Under the pieces are notes generated by a model, which was given only the letters and a program-made list of their open reading frames with translations, did no database searches and was not told the DNA's origin. Shown here piece after piece: positions 56,888-64,000 of a DNA stretch of 64,000 bases. How positions within the stretch are numbered: the stretch's first letter is position 1; each line of letters starts with the position of its first letter. The DNA lies in NCBI GenBank assembly GCA_900095095.1, contig FMBT01000229.1, positions 1 to 64,000 on the forward strand, written 5' to 3'. This DNA is from Fragilariopsis cylindrus CCMP1102. Lineage: Eukaryota; Bacillariophyta; Bacillariophyceae; Bacillariales; Bacillariaceae. A program made the position numbers and the translations under genes.

Positions 56888-58410
56888 TTAAAGAACTAAT
56901 TTTGGTTTACCGGTATCTAAATCAAAACGGAAATACATTTCTTCGTTGTCCGCAATAGCATTCATTTTACTTAATGTAGTACGACGTGATTCGGATAATT
57001 CTGATCCATCATCGGATGCTTTTGCTGCCTTAGCTTGTTCGGCAAAGTAGGCCACAAATTGAGCCTGGACTGGATCACCACCACCACCAGCATTATTACC
57101 CATAAGTTTTGAGATAGCTGCTGTGGTGGCTGCCTTCTTTAATTCCTTCGATGCAGTAAATCTAGCATTCACAGCAGCAGTTGCGTCCTCCATCATAGTA
57201 ATTTTAGCTTTCTCGTAGGCATTATTTTCTTCGGTTGCCACCATACCTAAAATCTTTTCCATTTGATCTTTTAATAAATGTTGTGGTTTGATGGCACCCG
57301 ACGTATTTAATTTGACATAAGATGTTTCTGTTAACTCCATCACATTCTGGTAATCGTCCACAATATTTTCCGTTAATTTCATATATTCCACCGCTTCTTC
57401 CAATTTTGAAATCACATTCTCTTCCGCATCATTTTGTGCCTTTAAAATATCATTGGCTTCTTCTTTAAACATATTTGCCATCATTTCACCACCCTGTGTG
57501 TAGGCAATAACACAAAATCCAAGGAATGTGGAGGCAAGAAGAGTTTCTTCATTTGGAATAAACCATTGGAATTCTAATATTGGTACAGCCACAGCAACAC
57601 CAATAGGGATGGCATATAATGGACTAAGACCACCAGATGAGGAGGAGGCTTCCACGATGGCAGCGTTATCCTTCTTTTCTTCCTCCTGGCGTGGTGCAGA
57701 AGAATGGAAAGATGATGATACCGACGGGACAGCCCATGAACGGGCACTGTAATTGTTATTGGAAGAAATGAAAGATTAAAGAATGAAGACGTTGTTAGAC
57801 ACACGGATGGGTGGGTGATTTTTGAATAGTAACGGACATTCGAGCGATTTGTGTCAAGACAAAATAGTGGCAACATTATCGCGACGTGTAGAAAGGAAAA
57901 TGGATAAAACGAAAGGGAGTGCTATACGTTTCGTTTCATTTCATTTCACTTCATTCGACTCGTTATGTCCAATAACTGGGGCATGAAGACTAGGGAAAGA
58001 CCGACACGGCAAATCGAATAGGTGGAAGGATTGCTATGCTACTACGATTGATTGAGATTGTTTAGTACCCCCACAGTCATTGTAGCAGCATAGCGACTAG
58101 ACACGGTTCATTCTTTCATTTCTAGTTAAGGTACTGGGCGGGCATGGTATTACGAATTACTGTAGGTACATTCGTTCAATTTTGTGTCGACACAAAAAAA
58201 ATAATTGCATTTTCATTTACGTAGGATCTAGTACTATTTCTACGTAGATGCGATCGCCGATGAAATTGGTTTAAGTCGATGAATGACCATTGCGGATACG
58301 GATAGCCGGTTGTCTCTATAAGATTAAGTTACTATTGAACGATTTACTTACCCCGTCGATGATCGAGATACACCTCTCTTGGCAAGCGACGATGTTGCTA
58401 GTCTAAACAT
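56888..58410 (-). CDS. Mitochondrial ATP synthase subunit b, two exons
   Basis: Exon 1 (58352-58410) encodes a presequence start, MFRLATSSLAKRGVSRSSTG. The GT-AG intron (57747-58351) joins in phase to exon 2 (56888-57746), giving 305 residues. The presequence is rich in Arg/Ser and free of acids until SSAPRQEEEKDN, as for mitochondrial import. Two membrane segments (YAIPIGVAVAVPILEFQWFI and ETLLASTFLGFCVIAYTQGG) are followed by a long helical, charged region (EEANDILKAQNDAEENVISK...) forming the peripheral stalk. It ends MYFRFDLDTGKPKLVL. This matches stramenopile F0 subunit b, which holds F1 static against the rotor. Confidence 0.88.
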
Positions 58411-59133
58411 AATTCTAGGTCTATTATTAATACAACAAAGGTATTGCTTGTACCGGTGAGTTGGGTTGCTTGAGCTATCTGTTTGTTTGGTGTTGTTGCT
58501 TTTTTGCTGCGTGCTTTTTTACAGTGAACGTTGTACGTAGGTTCGCCACAACTAACGCACAGGATTTTTTTAGGAGTTGCGAGTGCGTGTTTAGCAAATC
58601 TCTCTGTGAAATTACACGCGCATTCAGCATGCGTCTGCGTATATTAAGACAGAGATAGCTCTTAATTAATGGAGGATGGTCCTGAATATATGAGGTCTCT
58701 GATAAACTATTTAAATCAAAATATTTTCCAACAAGATGTATTTCACTAAGGTATGATTATGTTTTTTTTGTAGAGATTATCGCAACCTCTCAACAACAAA
58801 CAGAATGAATGAATCGAATCCAAACAAAAGAACGACATCGACGTTGTTGTTGACGCGACGAACTCGTTAAAAAAATCTTCATCTCGTAAAACACGAGTAA
58901 AAAAGAGTACAGTAACTTAGTCACGACAACAAACAAACAAAAAGGAAGAGAAATAATACTCGAGAGACAGAAGGGAATAAAAGAAATAGGAGCAACAGTA
59001 CTACTCACTTACATAGAGATTATCGAAAACTCTGGGAGGCTTTCTAACCGATCGGTCGGTACTGTATATCGAGTGATAAGATTGACGGTAGTTTCAGTCC
59101 GATCTTTTCTGTTCAAGAGTCATTTGCTAAAAA
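58411..59133. promoter_or_regulatory. Shared upstream region of ATP synthase b and VPS35
   Basis: The two genes are divergent and their start codons are about 720 bases apart, so both promoters must lie here. I could not pick out specific elements. Minor open frames (58461-58658 and 58790-59008) have no recognisable content. Confidence 0.4.
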
Positions 59134-61337
59134 ATGGCAGACGGACAACAACAACAACGACAACAATCGTCGTCGTCGATGATGTCGGCCGCATCATCAG
59201 GTGGTCAAACAGGAGGTCCAATAACAATGGGTGGTACACCTGGTGAAGGTGGATTTATGACTGGTGGACCAGAACCAACGGGTCAACCACAACCGTCGCA
59301 ACAACAACAACAGCCTATCTACGGCAATACTACTAGTAACAACATGGGTAGTCCTGGTGGAGGAGGAAACACTTACGGCGGTGGTACTATGAATAATGAT
59401 ATGATTAGTCCGATGAATAGTCCTCAAAAGCAAGGAAGTATTACTCAATACGCTACTCCTATTGCACAGCAACAGCAACAATATCAGCAGCAGCAGCAGC
59501 AGCAGCAGCAATATCAACAACAACAACAGCCTGGAATGATGTACAATAACAATAACAATAACAATAACAATACAACGATGAATAATAATAATCAATACCG
59601 GCCACAACAACAACAGCAACCGTCGCCGTCGCTGTCGCAATTACAGCAACAGCAACATCCATCATCTCCGTATAATTTAAATCCACCACCCCAACCCAGA
59701 GGAAGTGAAGGCGCTGTTGGTGGAAATACCAACAATATGAGTTTTGCACAACGATCTGCTATGATGCAACAACAGCAGCCACAACAGCAACCACAACCAC
59801 AACCACCCGTATCACAAATTCATGTTCCGAATAATAATAATAATATCAATCAACAGCAACAGCAATTTCAACCACAGCAGCAACAGTATGGTCAACCACA
59901 ACCTTCACCTTTATCAAATACTGCTTCTTATCAAGGTGGCGGTGGCGGTGGCGGTGGGTGGCGGTGCGGTGCGGTGGCGGTGGCGGTGGTGGTGCTAGCG
60001 TAGTAGGAAATACAAGTAATGCTTATCAGGGTGGCGGTGGTGGAGGAGGAGGAAGTTTTGCACAACGATCATCCATGTTGAGACAGCAACAGCAACAGCA
60101 ACCATCACTATCATCAAATGCTTATCAGGGTGGAAATTTTGCGCAACAACAACAACAACAACAACCAGTCCAACCTGGACAATATAATTTATCAAGTCCA
60201 CATTCGATGGGAGGACAACAACAGCAACAACCACCACCACAACAACAACAACAGCCTCAAACGGGAGGTGGTGGTGGTGGTAGTGGAGGAGGAATGAATA
60301 ATTCCTATATGGGTCAACAACAACCTCAAATGCAACAACAAGGTCCTGTTCCTGTTCCTGCTGCTACCGGTTCATTCGCACAACGTCAAGCTGCTATGAT
60401 GACAGGACAACAACAGATTCAGCAGCAGCAGCAGCAGCAGCAACAACCACAACAACAACCACAATCGATGCAGCAGCAACAAGTTCCTCCTCCATCTACT
60501 GTCGCCGCCAGTAGTGCTGGAGGTTCATTCGCACAACGGCAGGCTGCTATGATGTCGGGACAACAGTCGCAACAACCGCAACAGCAGGTTCAGCAGCAGC
60601 AGCAGCAGCAGCAGCAGCACTTTCAACAACAAGGAGGAGGAGGTATGGTTCCACTGCCTCAACAGCAACAGCAACATCAGCAACAATTCCAACAACAACA
60701 ACAACAACAACCAACACAACAAACGTTACAACAACAACGTCATGCAATGTTAATGGATACACCAGAAATTATTGCACAACAACAACGTTTATTAACAGAT
60801 GCGACACGTAAAGTACAAGAACATTCCTATTATATGAAAGAATGTATGTCACGATATGATCTACCTGGTGTACTAGATCGTGCAGCATCTATGGTATCAG
60901 AATTAGGCGAACATGCACACGCACATCATCATCATCATTATCATCCACCAGCACCAGGTGCAACAGGAACAACAACAGCATTAAATCCAAAAAATTACTA
61001 TGAATTGCATTTAAAGACATTAGAAGAACTTCCACAATTAGAAGAATATTTACTAAATATTGCTGCTTCTTCGTCAAAACAAAATCAGAATCAGAATCAG
61101 AATCAGAATCAAAATCAGATCCAAAATACAGGTGATCATGATCCTAATGTAAATAATACGAATAATAATCCTTCTGCTTATCCACTGAACAACAACAGCA
61201 TGAATCAGAATCCATTACTTACGGCGGCAGGAGCAGGTGGTGACAATAACATGCCTGGTGCTGCTGAAGGTATGTCGTCGTCGTTCGGCGGTATGAATAA
61301 TAACAATCCGATGATGATGGCATCTCCCATCGGTCAA

Positions 61338-61368
<31 letters not shown>

Positions 61369-64000
61369 CACAGTTTCAGCAGCAGCAACAGCACAGCAAC
61401 CAGTTGGACAGCAACAGCAACCTCCCACCACCATAATATCAATAATAATTCAATTTCATATACAATGAAAGAATTATATGATTGTGTACATATTGTCCTA
61501 ATGTATTATCAAGATTGTATCTACAAATTTGTGCTGCATCTGCATTAATTCGATCAGGGGAAGAAAGTGTACGATATGTATTTAAAGATTTAATTGAAGC
61601 AGTAAAATGTGTCCAGAATCCTGTTCGGGGATTGTTTTTGCGTCATTATCTATTACAAGCATTTCGTGATAAGTTACCAAACATACCAATACCAATTGAT
61701 CAAATTGGACTACCGATCCGTGATGGTGCTAATCAAGCACAAGCATCACATGCAGGTGACGATCATCGTGGTGAAGGTACTGTTAAAGATTCATATGAAT
61801 TTGTACTATCTAACTTTATTGAAATGAATAAATTATGGGTACGGATACAACATTTACCTGGTGATCAAAGAACAAAAGAAGTTCGACGTCGTCGTGAAAA
61901 GGATCGTAATGAATTACGTATATTAGTTGGTACTAATCTTGTTCGATTAAGTGCATTGGATTCAATTACATCAACAATTTATGGTCAAGTTATATTACCA
62001 ACTGTTTTAGATCAAATTGTTATCTGTGCTGATCCATTAAGTCAAGCATATTTAATTGATTGTATCGTACAGGTATTCCCAGATGAGTATCATATTGAAA
62101 CAATGCCTATTCTATTAGGAGTTTGTCCAAAATTACGTGATAAAGTCAATATCCGTACGATCCTTATTAGTTTAATGGATCGACTTGTTAATTATCTAGC
62201 AGATGAAGAATTATTAGATGAAAAGGACTCTAATCAAGTTAAGAAAAGTGTTGCATTGGATTCATTCAACATGTTTAATGAATGTGTACAGAATGTATAC
62301 AATTCACGTGGACCGAAATTAAATGCAAAGGAGGTTATACGACTCCAAACTGCATTGTTGGATTTTAGTATGAAATGCTACAAGGGTAATTTAGAACAAA
62401 TTACATTATGTTTACGAAATTGTGTTTTAGCAATGCAACAGGCACGTGATAATGTGTCATTAATGATGGGAGGAGGAGGGCAGCAGCAACAACAACAACA
62501 ACAACACCAGGCATTAGAACCAGTTGCTACAAAGGAACTAGAAAAATTACTAAGCATTCCATTAGATGAATTAGGATTAGGTGCATTAAATTTAGACTAT
62601 TATTCTGATTTAATTGTATTTTTACCATGGAATAATCGTCGTGAGGTCGCATTAACGATGTTGAAGGCTGTTACTAATACAACAACAAGTAAAAAATCAG
62701 CACCTGATAGTGTGAAGGGAATTGAAGACTTGTTTTCTGTTATTGCACCCGTCTTACGGGGTGAACATGATCCATCACCTACTGCTACTACTAATAATAT
62801 GGATGAAACATCAAATTTGATGGCCGGATTAAGTGTTTCTCCACAGCAACAGCAACAACAACAGCAGCAACATCATCAATTTCATAATGGAGCTGTTGCT
62901 GGCGGGAGTATTGATCGTATTCAGTATCAACAAGATAGTGCACTCGTATCGAAATTTATTGGTATGTTAGATAATTCTGATACCGATATTCTTTTTGGAA
63001 TGTTGGATGTTGCACGTATCCATTTGAGTACCGGTCGTAATCATGCAAGTACCGCTCATGTGGCATTAGTATTTGCATCATTAAAAGTAGCACGACGTAT
63101 TTTCAATGACGAAGAACAAGAACCAGAACAATGCGACGATGATGATAATGATGCTGGCGATGATGACTGTGATGATCCTTCTCCTTCCGAAGAAGAATCA
63201 CTACCAACAAATGTTGTTGTACCTGTGGTAAAAACTGATGATATCGACGAAGCGGCGAAAGCCGGACCAGTTACTGCGAAGGAAAAAGACGCTACCGCAA
63301 CGACGGATGACGACGGCGACGACGATGTTGAAGGTAGCAACGAAAAGGAAGGAGAAACAACAAAGACGGACGAAAAAATCGAGGACGAGAAAATTAACAA
63401 TTGTGACACGACAAATGGTGACGACACAGACAAAAAAGAAAAGGCAACAGAAGAAGAAGAAGCACCAGAAGAAGATAAGAAACCTGCAGCTAAAGAAGAA
63501 ATCGTGTCACCCAAAGTGGAAAAATCGAAGAAGACGCCCAAGACTGTGAGGTAAGTTGCTATAACTGTAGCATTGTTCGTAGTGTTACTTGCACTTTGAT
63601 TACTCAAAATTCGTTACGTTACCTCACACTTCACCATAAACTATTTTGCGTACCACGTTTATCATCAATATTTCTATTTCACCCCCCAAAAGTTGTCGCA
63701 AGGTATTTGTATTTATTCAACAAATAATCGCATCTTTTGCTCAAACCAATCCGGAACGTGGAATCAAGTTGTATTTGGAGGCTGCATTGACAGCCGATAA
63801 ACTTGGTTTTAGCTTACCGGAGGGAAATGATCAACTAGAAACATTCGGTTCGATCACGTTCGAATTATTTACACAATCATTCTCGTTGTACGAACAGCAT
63901 GTAATGGCAGATACAAGAATTCAACGTCGGTGTGTAACATCTATGATCGGAAAATTATTGGCATGCCGATCATTGGGGAAGAAAGAATATGAAGGATTGA
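59134..64000 (+). CDS. VPS35: VPS35 retromer subunit with long Gln-rich N-terminus, 3' end beyond window
   Basis: Core retromer scaffold that sorts cargo from endosomes. The conserved start reads ATRKVQEHSYYMKECMSRYD and NPKNYYELHLKTLEELPQLE. It is followed by KELYDCV...YCPNVLSRLYLQICAAS, with SRLYL at the VPS26-binding PRLYL position, FKDLIEAVKCVQNPVRGLFL and HEAT-like helices (VALVFASLKVARRI). A GT-AG intron (63551-63692) leads to CRKVFVFIQQIIASFAQTNP, which runs off the window. Ahead of the conserved part lies a ~550-residue Gln/Asn/Gly-rich extension with four SFAQR motifs. Frames change near 59950 (Gly repeats), between about 61330 and 61440 and by one missing base near 61490, where the family has DLYELVQYAGN. 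Since the rest is conserved, these look like sequence errors, or a pseudogene if real. PolyQ inserts and an acidic insert (63104-63545) are further peculiarities. Confidence 0.9.

Noticed and set aside
59197-59749. Leu- and Val-rich minus-strand frames of 96-147 codons
   Set aside because: They are antisense to CAA/CAG repeats of the Gln-rich VPS35 extension and have no independent support.
63056-63607. 183-codon Ser-rich minus-strand frame
   Set aside because: It is the complement of the acidic, GAC/GAA-rich insert of VPS35; Ser/Thr/Val runs mirror that composition.
1-64000. tRNA, rRNA or CRISPR array
   Set aside because: No cloverleaf-like conserved boxes, rRNA segments or regularly spaced identical repeats were recognised by eye; a covariance-model scan could still find a tRNA.

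Overview
The window looks like nuclear DNA of a pennate diatom or a close stramenopile. The basis is the gene set rather than any marker RNA: a plastid-type leader ending in an AF motif, ShK-like/PS-repeat secreted proteins and many helicase-associated (HA) repeat proteins, alongside ordinary eukaryotic genes (VPS35, RNF113/Cwc24, ribosomal eL14, mitochondrial ATP synthase subunit b, MAPEG). Introns are few and mostly GT-AG. Non-coding DNA is AT-rich and full of simple repeats. No species is claimed.

Layout. 1-6.4 kb: a monoglyceride-lipase-like hydrolase (-), a Gly/Ser-rich secreted protein (+) and a three-exon plastid-targeted five-bladed propeller (-). 6.85-20 kb: a retroelement nest. A decayed LINE (RT, Tudor-like module, RNase H, zinc knuckle) is split by a degraded DIRS-like retroelement. 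Its right part is split again by a 973-bp DNA transposon whose removal, with its 4-bp target duplication, restores the LINE frame. 20-28.7 kb: a pair of ~720-bp direct repeats around a secreted ShK-like/PS-repeat protein gene, then fragments of Ty3 and another RT element and half a MITE. 28.8-51.2 kb: a dispersed family of HA-repeat proteins (two open copies, two broken full-length copies, a 5' fragment and a 3' fragment). Between them lie an SGNH-hydrolase-like Golgi-type protein, RNF113, eL14, a small membrane protein, a Ty3 3' fossil and a GT92-like glycosyltransferase. 51.5-64 kb: a secretory-pathway rhodanese, degraded PS-repeat DNA, a degenerate ~180-bp tandem array, a MAPEG gene between 34-bp direct repeats, ATP synthase subunit b, and divergently from it VPS35 with a very long Gln-rich N-terminus; VPS35 runs off the right edge.

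The genes do not form one pathway. The links are family relations (HA paralogues, PS-repeat proteins) and mobile-element activity. Several well-conserved genes carry a one-base frame slip (VPS35, the lipase, the SGNH protein, the PS-repeat gene), so some apparent pseudogenes may be sequence errors. No tRNA, rRNA or CRISPR array was recognised.
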